This document shows positions 56,395-64,000 of a stretch of DNA of 64,000 bases, piece after piece; position 1 is the first letter of the stretch; each line of letters opens with the position of its first letter. The notes below the pieces were generated by a model, which was not told the DNA's origin, did not search any database, and was given only the letters and a program-made list of their open reading frames with translations. Location: positions 1,364,001 through 1,428,000 of the forward strand of contig NZ_JASZYK010000001.1 in NCBI RefSeq assembly GCF_030317035.1, read 5' to 3'. The DNA comes from Variovorax sp. J22G73 (lineage in GTDB: Bacteria; Pseudomonadota; Gammaproteobacteria; Burkholderiales; Burkholderiaceae_C). The position numbers and the translations under genes are program-made.

Positions 56395-57063
56395 ATGCGC
56401 CTGGTCCCCAACTCCCTGCACGACGAAGTCGCCGCCACGCTGCGCGAGCAGATCTTCGACGGCACTCTGGCGCCCGGCAGCTTCGTGGACGAGGCCGCCC
56501 TGTGCGAGCGCCTTTCCATCTCGCGCACGCCGCTGCGCGAAGCGCTGAAGGTGCTCACCGCCGAAGGCCTGCTGCGGCACGAGCCGCGGCGCGGCTGCTT
56601 CGTCAACGAGGTGACCGAGCGCGACCTCGACGAGATCTTTCCGGTCATCGCGCTGCTCGAAGGGCGCTGCGCCTACGAGGCGGCGCGCAACGCCAGCGAT
56701 GCCGAGCTGCACGAGCTCGATGCGCTGCACGAGCGGCTGGTGCGCCATGCCAAGGCGCGGCGCATCAACGATTACTACGCCACCAACCACATCATTCACG
56801 AGGCCATCATCCAGCTGGCCGACAACAAGTGGCTGGCCCAGGTGATCGGCGACCTGCGCAAGATATTGAAGCTCGCGCGGCTGCAGCAGCTGCATGCGCC
56901 GGGCCGGCTCGACCAGAGCCTGTCGGAGCACCTGGCCGTGTTCGCCGCGCTGAAGGCGCGCGACAGCGAGGGTGCCGACGCCGCCATGCGCACGCACATG
57001 ACGCGCCAGCGCGAGGCGCTGCGCGAAGTGATGCGCCAGCAAAAATCCAGGGTGATGCCATGA
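56395..57063 (+). CDS. GntR family transcriptional regulator (FadR/FCD subfamily)
   Basis: 222 residues. Winged helix (about 8-72) with LHDEVAATLREQIFDGTLAP and LSISRTPLREALKVLTAEGL. The all-helical FCD ligand domain follows (about 80-215), where Asp/His residues in ELDALHERL, HIIHEAIIQL and LSEHLAVFAAL form the usual metal site. The first gene of a cluster with malonyl-CoA decarboxylase and malonyl-CoA synthetase, so malonate or malonyl-CoA is the likely effector, as with MatR. Inference from context. Confidence 0.93.
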   Translation: MRLVPNSLHDEVAATLREQIFDGTLAPGSFVDEAALCERLSISRTPLREALKVLTAEGLLRHEPRRGCFVNEVTERDLDEIFPVIALLEGRCAYEAARNASDAELHELDALHERLVRHAKARRINDYYATNHIIHEAIIQLADNKWLAQVIGDLRKILKLARLQQLHAPGRLDQSLSEHLAVFAALKARDSEGADAAMRTHMTRQREALREVMRQQKSRVMP

Positions 57064-57091
57064 GCTCGCCCCTCTACATGAAGGTGTCCCG

Positions 57092-58558
57092 ATGAGTGCG
57101 ACCGAATGGTTCCAGGCGCGTCTGCGTTCCGGCGAAAAGTCGAAGGTGCCCGTGGCGCCTGAAGCGGCGGCCAGGAGCGCGCCGAAGAATGCCCCCAAGC
57201 CCAGCGCGCGCTCGACCGCCGAGCGCCTGCTGGTCACCCTGCGCAAGGCCGACGAAGCGCTGTCGCCGCGCGCCTTGCGCCGTGTGCTGGCCGACCTGCA
57301 GGCCGTGATCGATCCGCGCGTGAGCGAGGTCGAGGGCGGTCGCCGGGCCCACGCCATCGCCGAGGCCTACCGCGCCGCCACCACCGAGGAGCGGCGCGAC
57401 TACTGGGCGCTGATGAGCGAGCACTTTGCCGCCGACGCGCAAAAGCTCAAGACCGCACGCGACCAGCACCAGTCGGCCGTCGGCACGCCCGACGAAGGCC
57501 AGGCCGAGCTGCGCCTGCGCCGCGCGCTGGTGTCGCCGCGCATGCGGCTGCTGCAGCGCTTCGCGGTCGAGCCCGAGGGCATGCGCTTTCTGGTCGACCT
57601 GCGCGCCGACCTGCTGCCGCACCTGAAGGCCGACAAGCGCCTGCTCTCGCTCGACGCCGAGCTGGAGCAGCTCTTTTCCACCTGGTTCGACGTGGCGTTC
57701 CTCGAGCTGCGCCGCATCGACTGGGACTCGCCCGCGTCGCTCATCGAAAAGCTCATTCGCTACGAGGCGGTGCACGACATCAAAAGCTGGTCCGACGTGA
57801 AGAACCGGCTCGACGACAGCGACCGCCGCTGCTACGGCTTCTTCCACCCGCGCCTGCCCAACGAGCCGCTGATCTTCGTGGAGGTGGCGCTGGTCGACCG
57901 CATCAGCGACGGCATCACGCCGCTGCTCGACGAGGCGGCCGTGCCGGTGCTGCCGGCCAAGGCCACCACCGCCATCTTCTATTCGATCAGCAACACGCAG
58001 AACGGCCTGCGCGGCGTGAGCTTCGGCGACTCGCTCATCAAGCGCGTGGTCGAGACCCTGCAGGACGAACTGCCGCGGCTGAAGACCTTTGCCACGCTGT
58101 CGCCGATTCCGGGCTTTCGCACCTGGCTCGCCAAGAACGCCGCCGAGCTGCTGCCGCGCCTGGACGAGAAGCGCGAGGCCGAAATCGGCCGCCTCGTCGG
58201 CTCGCTGCCGCCGACCGCCGAGCGCCTGCTCGCGGCGGTGGACGCAGCCACCAGCCTCGACGCCAGGTCGCCGCTGCGGCAATGGCTGCTGCAGGCCGCG
58301 GCCGAGTACCTGGGCCGCGCGCTGGTCGACGGCACGCCGGCCGACCCGGTCGCGCGCTTCCACCTGGGCAACGGCGCCCGCGTCGAGCGGCTGAACTGGG
58401 CCGGCGACCCGTCGCCCAAGGGGCACAAGCAGTCGTACGGGCTCATGGTCAATTACCTGTACGACCTCAAGCGCCTGGACAAACACCGCACCTGGCTGGC
58501 CGACGGCAAGGTCGCTGTATCGGGGGACATCGAAAGCCTGTACTTCAAGAAAGGCTGA
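57092..58558 (+). CDS. matA: Malonyl-CoA decarboxylase
   Basis: 488 residues. The helical N-terminal domain runs to about 190. The catalytic GNAT-like domain contains CYGFFHPRLPNEPLIFVEVA, IFYSISNTQNGLRGVSFGD and VARFHLGNGARVERLNW; the Ser and His in the last two motifs correspond to the catalytic pair proposed for human MCD. It converts malonyl-CoA to acetyl-CoA and CO2. Begins 28 bp after the GntR gene. With the malonyl-CoA synthetase at 60479 it completes malonate to acetyl-CoA conversion. Confidence 0.95.
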   Translation: MSATEWFQARLRSGEKSKVPVAPEAAARSAPKNAPKPSARSTAERLLVTLRKADEALSPRALRRVLADLQAVIDPRVSEVEGGRRAHAIAEAYRAATTEERRDYWALMSEHFAADAQKLKTARDQHQSAVGTPDEGQAELRLRRALVSPRMRLLQRFAVEPEGMRFLVDLRADLLPHLKADKRLLSLDAELEQLFSTWFDVAFLELRRIDWDSPASLIEKLIRYEAVHDIKSWSDVKNRLDDSDRRCYGFFHPRLPNEPLIFVEVALVDRISDGITPLLDEAAVPVLPAKATTAIFYSISNTQNGLRGVSFGDSLIKRVVETLQDELPRLKTFATLSPIPGFRTWLAKNAAELLPRLDEKREAEIGRLVGSLPPTAERLLAAVDAATSLDARSPLRQWLLQAAAEYLGRALVDGTPADPVARFHLGNGARVERLNWAGDPSPKGHKQSYGLMVNYLYDLKRLDKHRTWLADGKVAVSGDIESLYFKKG

Positions 58559-58668
58559 GGGCGTTCGCCAGGCCGGCAGCCGTGCACTACAACAACCAGC
58601 ACGCTGGCGGCCGCGTCAGAGAGAGCCGCACGGGGCGGCAAAATCCACAACGACAGGAGATGAGACAA

Positions 58669-59655
58669 ATGAACCCAGGTTTTCAACGCCGCGACGTCCT
58701 GCGCGTGGCCGCCGCCGGTGCCGCTGTTCTGAGCGGCGCCGCGCGCGCCCAGCAAAGCTGGCCGACCAAGCCCGTGACCATGGTCGTGCCGTTCCCGGCC
58801 GGCGGCGGCACCGACGCGTTCGCGCGGCCGCTGTCGGGGCAGTTCTCGCGGCTGACCAACCAGTCGCTCATCATCGACAACCGCGGCGGCGCCGGCGGCA
58901 CGCTGGGAGCCAGCGTGGCGGCCAAGGCGCCGGCCGACGGCTACTCGCTGTTCATGGGCGCGGTGCACCACGCCATCGCGCCGTCGGTGTACCCGCGGCT
59001 GGACTACGACATCGAGAAGGACTTCGTGCCGCTCATGCTGCTGGCCAACGTGCCGCAGGTGGTGGTGGTCAACCCGCGCCGCGTGCAGGCCACGAGCATC
59101 AAGGAGCTCATCGCGCTGGCCAAGTCCAACCCCGGCAAGCTGAACTACGGCTCGGCCGGCGCGGGCACCTCGCACCACCTGGCGGGCGAACTCTTCAAGC
59201 TGCAGACCGGCACCTTCATCACCCACATTCCGTACCGCGGCGCGGGCCCGGCGCTGGCCGACCTGATTGCCGGCAACGTCGACCTGATGTTCGACGGCCT
59301 GGGCTCGTCGGCCCAGTACATCAAGAGCGGCCGCATCAAGGCGCTGATGGTCGCCGGCGCCAAGCGCAACCCCGCGTTCCCCGACGTGCCCTGCGCCGCC
59401 GAGGTCGGGCTGCCCGACTACACCGTGACCACCTGGTACGGCCTGTGGGCGCCCCGGCGCACGCCGGCCGAGGTGCAGCCGCAGATCATCGACGAGATGA
59501 AGAAGATCCTGGCGGCCGACGACATCAAGAACATCTGGGCGCAGAACGGCTCCGAGATCCCGACGCTGACCGGCCCCGCCTACGGCAGCTTCGTCAGCGC
59601 CGAGATCAAGCGCTGGGCCACGGTGGTGAAGGCCTCGGGCGCCAAGATCGAATGA
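58669..59655 (+). CDS. Tripartite tricarboxylate transporter-type (Bug/TctC) substrate-binding protein
   Basis: 328 residues. The signal region MNPGFQRRDVLRVAAAGAAV has a pair of arginines, so Tat or Sec export. The mature protein starts QSWPTKPVTMVVPFPAGGGT, the Bug-family first strand and ligand loop, and GGAGGTLGASVAAKAPADGY is the second hallmark. ATG 58669 follows AGGAG by about 9 nt. No tctA/tctB membrane genes are adjacent, so it is an orphan receptor or shares membrane partners elsewhere. The operon suggests malonate or another dicarboxylate as ligand. Its stop overlaps the next start. Confidence 0.93.
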   Translation: MNPGFQRRDVLRVAAAGAAVLSGAARAQQSWPTKPVTMVVPFPAGGGTDAFARPLSGQFSRLTNQSLIIDNRGGAGGTLGASVAAKAPADGYSLFMGAVHHAIAPSVYPRLDYDIEKDFVPLMLLANVPQVVVVNPRRVQATSIKELIALAKSNPGKLNYGSAGAGTSHHLAGELFKLQTGTFITHIPYRGAGPALADLIAGNVDLMFDGLGSSAQYIKSGRIKALMVAGAKRNPAFPDVPCAAEVGLPDYTVTTWYGLWAPRRTPAEVQPQIIDEMKKILAADDIKNIWAQNGSEIPTLTGPAYGSFVSAEIKRWATVVKASGAKIE

Positions 59656-60458
59656 CGCTCGCGAGCCGCATCGACCTGCACCGAGAGGGCGCCATCGCGT
59701 TCGTCACGCTGGCCAACGCGGGGCGGCTGAACGCCATGACGCGCGCCATGTGGCGCGAGCTGCGCGCGGTGTTCGACGGTTTTCGCACCGACGACGCGGG
59801 CCTGCGTTGCGTTGTCGTGCGCGGGGAGGGCGGTGCCTTCTGCGCGGGCGGCGACATTTCCGAGTACCCGTCGTTCCGTTTCGAAGAGCCCAGCCTGCGC
59901 GAGTTCCACGAGAACGAGGTGTGGGCCGCGCTGCAGGCCATGCTCGACTGCCCGCTGCCCCTGGTCGCGCAGATCGAAGGCGCGTGCATGGGCGCGGGCG
60001 TCGAGATGGCGAGCTGCTGCGACATTCGCCTGGCCGGTGCCTCCGCCAGGTTCGGCGCGCCCATTGCCAGGCTGGGCTTTCCGATGGCGCCGCGCGAAGC
60101 GGCGCTGGTGCATGGCGCCATCGGTGACGTGCTCGCGCGCGACATGCTGCTGGCCGCCGGCGTGCACGGCGCGCAGCGCCTGTACGACGCGGGCTTTCTG
60201 CTGAAGGTGCTGCCCGACGACGAGGTGCCCGCCGCCACGCAGGCCCATGCCGAGCGCATCGCGGTGCTGGCGCCGCAGACCGCGCGCCTGCACAAGAAGA
60301 CCTTTGCCGCTCTTTCCCCCCTTTCCGGCCTTTCCGCGTTGAACGCAGGCAGCCCCGCGTTCCACGGCCTGCTGGCCACGGCCTACGACTACGCCGACTC
60401 CGCGGAGCACCGCGAGGGCATCGCCGCCTTCCTTGCCAAGCGCACCCCGAATTTCTGA
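59652..60458 (+). CDS. Enoyl-CoA hydratase/isomerase family protein
   Basis: 268 residues beginning at the ATG overlapping the binding-protein stop. Crotonase fold: VRGEGGAFCAGGDISEYPSF and IEGACMGAGVEMASCCDIRL give the oxyanion-hole residues, and the typical Glu catalytic position falls near PIARLGFPMAPREAALV. It could act on a CoA ester made from the malonyl-CoA route, but crotonases have many reactions and the substrate is unknown. The C-terminus is Ala/Leu/Ser-rich. Confidence 0.9.
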   Translation: MTLASRIDLHREGAIAFVTLANAGRLNAMTRAMWRELRAVFDGFRTDDAGLRCVVVRGEGGAFCAGGDISEYPSFRFEEPSLREFHENEVWAALQAMLDCPLPLVAQIEGACMGAGVEMASCCDIRLAGASARFGAPIARLGFPMAPREAALVHGAIGDVLARDMLLAAGVHGAQRLYDAGFLLKVLPDDEVPAATQAHAERIAVLAPQTARLHKKTFAALSPLSGLSALNAGSPAFHGLLATAYDYADSAEHREGIAAFLAKRTPNF

Positions 60459-60478
60459 AGTACCCGCTCAAAGAAGTG

Positions 60479-62017
60479 ATGAAGAAGACCGCCAACGCCA
60501 ACCTGTTCGCCGCCCTGCGCGCGGCTTTCCCCGCCGAGCTCGACAGCATTGCCGTCGAGACCGAGAGCGGCCTGTTCTATTCGTGGCGCGACATCGAACG
60601 CGCGAGCGCCATGATCGCCAACCTGCTCGACGCGCTGAAGCTCGAGCCCGGCGCGCGCATCGCGGTGCAGGTCGAGAAGTCGGTCGAGGCCATGCTGCTG
60701 TACCTGGCCACGCTGCGCGCTGGCTATGTGTTCCTGCCGCTGAACACGGCCTACCAGAGCGCCGAAATCGAGTACTTCATCGGCAACGCCGAGCCGGCCG
60801 TGGTGGTGTGCACCAGCCGCAATGCGTTGTGGGTCGCGCCGATTGCCACCGCGGCGGGCACGAAGCACGTCTTCACGCTGGACGACGACCGCACCGGCAC
60901 GCTGCTCGAAGTGGCCGCGCTGTGCAGCGACCAGCACGTGCCCGCGCGGCGCAAGGCCGACGACATGGCCGCCATCCTGTACACCAGCGGCACCACCGGC
61001 CGCAGCAAGGGCGCGATGCTGTCGCACGGCAACCTGCTGTCGAACGCCGAGGTGCTGAAGGACTACTGGGGCTGGACCGAAGGCGACGTGCTCATCCACG
61101 CGCTGCCCATCTTCCATGTGCACGGCTTGTTCGTGGCGCTGCACGGCGCGCTGCTCAACGGCAGCAAGATGCTGTGGTTTTCCAAGTTCGACCCGAAGCG
61201 CATCGTGCAGAAGCTGCCCGAGGCCACCGTGTTCATGGGCGTGCCCACGCTGTACGTGCGGCTGCTGGCGGAGCCCGGCCTCACGCGCAAGGCGGTGGCG
61301 AACATGCGCCTGTTCATCGCGGGCTCGGCGCCGCTGCTCATAGAGACCTTCGACGAATGGCGCGAGCGCACGGGCCACACCATCCTGGAGCGCTACGGCA
61401 TGAGCGAGACCGCCATGCTCACCTCCAACCCGTACAAGCCCGAGCAGGGCGAGCGCCGTGGCGGCACCGTGGGCTTCGCGCTGCCGGGCGTGCAACTGCG
61501 CGTGCGCGACGACAGCGGGCGCGACTGCACCACCGACGAGATCGGCAACATCGAGGTCAGCGGCCCCAACGTGTTCGCGGGCTACTGGCGCATGCCCGAG
61601 AAGACCAAGGAGGAGTTCACCGCCGACGGCTTCTTCAAGACCGGCGACGTCGGCAAGATCGACGGCCTGGGCTACATCACCATCGTCGGGCGCAGCAAGG
61701 ACCTGATCATCAGCGGCGGCTACAACGTGTACCCGGCCGAGATCGAGGGCTACATCAACGAGATGGCTGGCGTGGCCGAGAGCGCCGTGGTCGGCGTGCC
61801 GCACCCCGACTTCGGCGAGGTGGGCGTGGCCATCGTCATCGCGAAGGCGGGCGCGTCGCTGGACGCCGAGGCCATCGTGGCCGACCTGAAGTCGAAGCTC
61901 GCGAACTTCAAGATCCCCAAGCGCTGCTTCGTGGTGCCCGAGCTGCCGCGCAACACCATGGGCAAGGTGCAGAAGGCGCTGCTGCGGGCGGAGCACAAGG
62001 GGCTGTTCGGGGGCTGA
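60479..62017 (+). CDS. matB: Malonyl-CoA synthetase (malonate-CoA ligase)
   Basis: 512 residues from ATG 60479 (a GTG directly before it, at 60476, is possible). AMP-forming acyl-CoA ligase with P-loop LYTSGTTGRSKGAMLSH, ERYGMSETAMLTSNPY, and the C-terminal hinge IVGRSKDLIISGGYNVYPAE; the acylation-type Lys is in NTMGKVQKALL. The length and GMSETAMLTSNPY motif are characteristic of MatB. It activates malonate to malonyl-CoA for the decarboxylase at 57092. Last gene of the operon. Confidence 0.93.
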   Translation: MKKTANANLFAALRAAFPAELDSIAVETESGLFYSWRDIERASAMIANLLDALKLEPGARIAVQVEKSVEAMLLYLATLRAGYVFLPLNTAYQSAEIEYFIGNAEPAVVVCTSRNALWVAPIATAAGTKHVFTLDDDRTGTLLEVAALCSDQHVPARRKADDMAAILYTSGTTGRSKGAMLSHGNLLSNAEVLKDYWGWTEGDVLIHALPIFHVHGLFVALHGALLNGSKMLWFSKFDPKRIVQKLPEATVFMGVPTLYVRLLAEPGLTRKAVANMRLFIAGSAPLLIETFDEWRERTGHTILERYGMSETAMLTSNPYKPEQGERRGGTVGFALPGVQLRVRDDSGRDCTTDEIGNIEVSGPNVFAGYWRMPEKTKEEFTADGFFKTGDVGKIDGLGYITIVGRSKDLIISGGYNVYPAEIEGYINEMAGVAESAVVGVPHPDFGEVGVAIVIAKAGASLDAEAIVADLKSKLANFKIPKRCFVVPELPRNTMGKVQKALLRAEHKGLFGG

Positions 62018-62034
62018 CGCCTGACACTGCCGCG

Positions 62035-63099
62035 TTAGGCGACCGGCGCCAGCCCGTTCATCAACCCGCTGCGCGCGTGGCAGTTGATGTACTCATAGCT
62101 CTGCTCGTCCGCCTTCAGCACCGACACCTCGTGGTACACGCGCAGCTGCAGCTGGAAGTTCAGCGCCTGCACGTAGCGCATGAAGCTGCCGAAGATGGCG
62201 ACGTGCGTGGGGTGCGACTCGGCCCAGCGCTCCATGTCGGCCAGCGAGCGCCAGTAGCTCAGGCCGAACGACTTCTGCAGCGGCGCGCCCTGCGCATCCA
62301 GGTGGTGCATGTAGCGGTTGCTGTAGCAGCCGATGCCCAGCCCCTGGTCGCGCAGGAAGTCCATGCCTTCGCGCAGCACCGGTTCCATGTCGTCGAGGTA
62401 CAGGGTGCGCTCCTGGCCGGTGGTCTCGGTCCATTCCTGGCCCGAGCGAATCATCGCGATGTTCTCGTGGCCGGCCACGCGCACGCGCTGGCCCGGCGCC
62501 GGCGTGCCGGCGATGACGGCGCGCGTGCCCGAGGGCGCCATCGCATCTGTCTGCGACAGCGCGATGCGGTCGCGCATCGACCCCCAGTAGCCGTGCTCCT
62601 GCAGCTCGCCGCTGAGCTCGCCCATGACCACGCCGACGCCCTCGAAGCGGTCGGGCGTGTTGAACATGGTCTCGAAGTGCTCGACGCGCGGCGACGCGAT
62701 TTCGCGGAAGTAGCCGAGGCCCTCCGACAGCCGTTCTTCCGAGCGCCACCACGCATCGACCTCGGGCGTGGCGCACCAGCGTGCGTACGCCGCGGCGTCG
62801 TGCCAGTAGGCGATGGCGACCATGTTGTCGAAGCCGTCGGCGTCGACGTAGTGCGCCAGGTCGTGGTGGCCCGGCCCGTCGGGCAGCGCGAAGTCGCGCG
62901 CGATCTTCATGAGCGCGGCGCAGGCGCGGCCCTGCAGCGCGGCGCCGCGCGACTGCACGCCGAAGTAGCCCATCACCACCTGCTTGACGGCGACGGGCGC
63001 GCGGGCCGACCACACGGGGTAGGGCGGGGTGTAGTCGTCTTCCACGCGGCGGTGGCGCGTGCGCGGGCACTTCAGGTGGTCGGCGATGGCGGATTCCAT
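62035..63099 (-). CDS. oxd: Aldoxime dehydratase (phenylacetaldoxime dehydratase family)
   Basis: 354 residues. HHDLAHYVDADGFDNMVAIA and YFREIASPRVEHFETMFNTP are family hallmarks of heme aldoxime dehydratases. The C-terminal SHPTHVAIFGSFMRYVQALN contains His299, the position of the proximal heme ligand in the Rhodococcus enzyme, and LRVYHEVSVL carries a conserved distal His. It dehydrates aldoximes to nitriles. It is followed downstream on the same strand by a nitrilase, which would hydrolyse the product, giving the aldoxime-nitrile-acid pathway. It ends 17 bp after the convergent matB stop. Confidence 0.92.
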   Translation of the reverse strand: MESAIADHLKCPRTRHRRVEDDYTPPYPVWSARAPVAVKQVVMGYFGVQSRGAALQGRACAALMKIARDFALPDGPGHHDLAHYVDADGFDNMVAIAYWHDAAAYARWCATPEVDAWWRSEERLSEGLGYFREIASPRVEHFETMFNTPDRFEGVGVVMGELSGELQEHGYWGSMRDRIALSQTDAMAPSGTRAVIAGTPAPGQRVRVAGHENIAMIRSGQEWTETTGQERTLYLDDMEPVLREGMDFLRDQGLGIGCYSNRYMHHLDAQGAPLQKSFGLSYWRSLADMERWAESHPTHVAIFGSFMRYVQALNFQLQLRVYHEVSVLKADEQSYEYINCHARSGLMNGLAPVA

Positions 63100-63122
63100 G
63101 GCGTGGCTCCTGGGGTCGGGCG

Positions 63123-64000
63123 TCAAGCCGCGACGGACGCGGATTCGGCCTCGGCCTGCGGCACGCTGGCCTTGGGCTCTGGCTGCGGCACGCTGGCCTC
63201 GGGCTCCGGCGTGAGCTGCACCACCACGGGCTCGCGGCGGGTCTTGTTCAGCAGCAGCTGCGTGACGTCGGGCCGCGCGTAGTGGCCGCTCGGGTCGGCG
63301 GCGGCCTTGGCGAGAGAGATCATGCCGAGGTCGATATCGGCAACGACCAGGCCTTCGGCGTCGTCGGCCAGCGGCGTGCCCAGCGGCGAACCGTCGGGCG
63401 CGTAGATGCGCGCGTAGCCGCCGCCCGTGCCCAGCATCTGCTGCTTGCCCGCGTCGGTGCACATCAGCTCGCTCATGGCCTTGGACACCGTGGCGCAGGG
63501 CGCGATCACGAAGCAACCGCCTTCCACGGCGTACACCTGGCTCGCCGCGTTGTTCACCTCGTGCCCCAGCGCGTAGGCCGCGCCGCGGTACAGCGAAAAG
63601 CTGGGCCACGCGCCGCAGTGGATCTGCTCGTTCTGCGCGTACATGGCGTACTTGCTCAGCGGCTGCAGGTGCTCCCAGCAGCACAGCGAACCGATGTTGC
63701 CGATGGGCGTGGGCACCACGTGCAGGTCGGCGCCGTCGCCTTCGCCGAACACGGTGCGCTCCACGTGCGTGGGCTTGAGCTTGCGGCGCGTCTGCACGGT
63801 GTTGCCCTGGTCGTCGATGAGCGCCTGCGCGATGTAGAGGCTGCCCGCGGCCTTCTCGCTGTAGCCGAACGACAGCCAGATGCGGTGCTTGCGCGCCGCG
63901 GCCTTCAGCCGGTCGAACTCCGGCGAGCCGATGACCAGCGAGTTGTCGTGGTAGCGCTGTACGAACTGCATGCCCCAGGCCGGCGAGTCGAGCCATATCC
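63123..64000 (-). CDS. Nitrilase (partial, N-terminal part outside window)
   Basis: The frame is open at the right edge and reads IWLDSPAWGMQFVQRYHDNS, which is internal to nitrilases, so the start and the first catalytic Glu lie beyond base 64000. The visible part has the Lys motif RRKLKPTHVERTVFGEGDG, the catalytic Cys in GSLCCWEHLQPL, and the C-terminal GGYARIYAPDGSPLGTPLAD. It hydrolyses aliphatic or arylaliphatic nitriles to acids and ammonia. An extra tail of about 45 residues is Pro/Glu/Ala-rich and repetitive. Reading direction places it upstream of the oxd gene, with 23 bp between. Confidence 0.93.
   Translation of the reverse strand, partial: IWLDSPAWGMQFVQRYHDNSLVIGSPEFDRLKAAARKHRIWLSFGYSEKAAGSLYIAQALIDDQGNTVQTRRKLKPTHVERTVFGEGDGADLHVVPTPIGNIGSLCCWEHLQPLSKYAMYAQNEQIHCGAWPSFSLYRGAAYALGHEVNNAASQVYAVEGGCFVIAPCATVSKAMSELMCTDAGKQQMLGTGGGYARIYAPDGSPLGTPLADDAEGLVVADIDLGMISLAKAAADPSGHYARPDVTQLLLNKTRREPVVVQLTPEPEASVPQPEPKASVPQAEAESASVAA
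63156..63209 (-). repeat. 27-bp tandem repeat encoding the C-terminal tail of the nitrilase
   Basis: Two adjacent 27-bp units (63156-63182 and 63183-63209), each beginning CTGCGGCACGCTGGCCT on the plus strand, differ at two bases. They encode the near-repeat EASVPQPEP / KASVPQAEA at the end of the nitrilase. The length preserves the frame. Confidence 0.8.

Overview
The window is high-GC, densely coded proteobacterial chromosome. The gene content suggests Burkholderiales, most likely Comamonadaceae close to Variovorax: a tRNA-Leu/tig/clpP/clpX/lon core block, hopanoid-type hpnCDE, a small Trp-rich protein, an orphan-looking Bug/TctC binding protein, a PHB depolymerase and an aldoxime-nitrile gene pair. 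This taxonomic call is inference from gene content, not a database match. Both edges cut genes: a cation:proton antiporter on the left and a nitrilase on the right. I see no prophage, insertion sequence, CRISPR array or rRNA operon.

Left part (1-11.5 kb): a PAS-sigma54-Fis activator is followed by two small genes, then a sigma-54 promoter with an upstream inverted repeat. The promoter drives an unusual cluster: a branched-chain-type periplasmic binding protein, an extracellular type 2 PHB depolymerase, two Liv-type ATPases, two Liv-type permeases and an alpha/beta hydrolase. I read this as a candidate PHB-degradation and 3-hydroxybutyrate(-oligomer) uptake system, and it is the most interesting system in the window. 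DUF1993, a twin-arginine thioredoxin-like protein, ferrochelatase, a HAD hydrolase, a NIPSNAP protein and a LysE exporter follow.

Middle (15-33 kb): hpnC-hpnD-hpnE (squalene from farnesyl diphosphate) lie on the minus strand, divergent from the potassium transporter kup. A two-gene RND efflux system then sits behind a promoter bracketed by inverted-repeat operators, with no local repressor gene. A tRNA-Leu(UAG) follows. An 18-bp copy of its 3' end reappears 1.3 kb downstream, just before tig, so the single unknown gene between the copies looks like an insertion at the tRNA. The proteostasis block tig-clpP-clpX-lon and three more tRNAs (Gly, Cys, Leu) come next.

Right part (33-64 kb): an Atg22-like MFS protein; a large DUF3616-like lipoprotein; murI and class I fumarase; the glycine betaine importer proVWX with a long leader; class II fumarase; two LysR regulators, each divergent from a probable target (an NAD(P)-binding oxidoreductase and ilvD); acetyl-CoA synthetase; several small membrane or heme proteins; and lgt. 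A malonate-type operon follows (GntR regulator, malonyl-CoA decarboxylase, TctC-type binding protein, enoyl-CoA hydratase-like protein, malonyl-CoA synthetase). The window ends in an aldoxime dehydratase-nitrilase pair. Promoters, operators and terminators were judged by eye from consensus and symmetry only.
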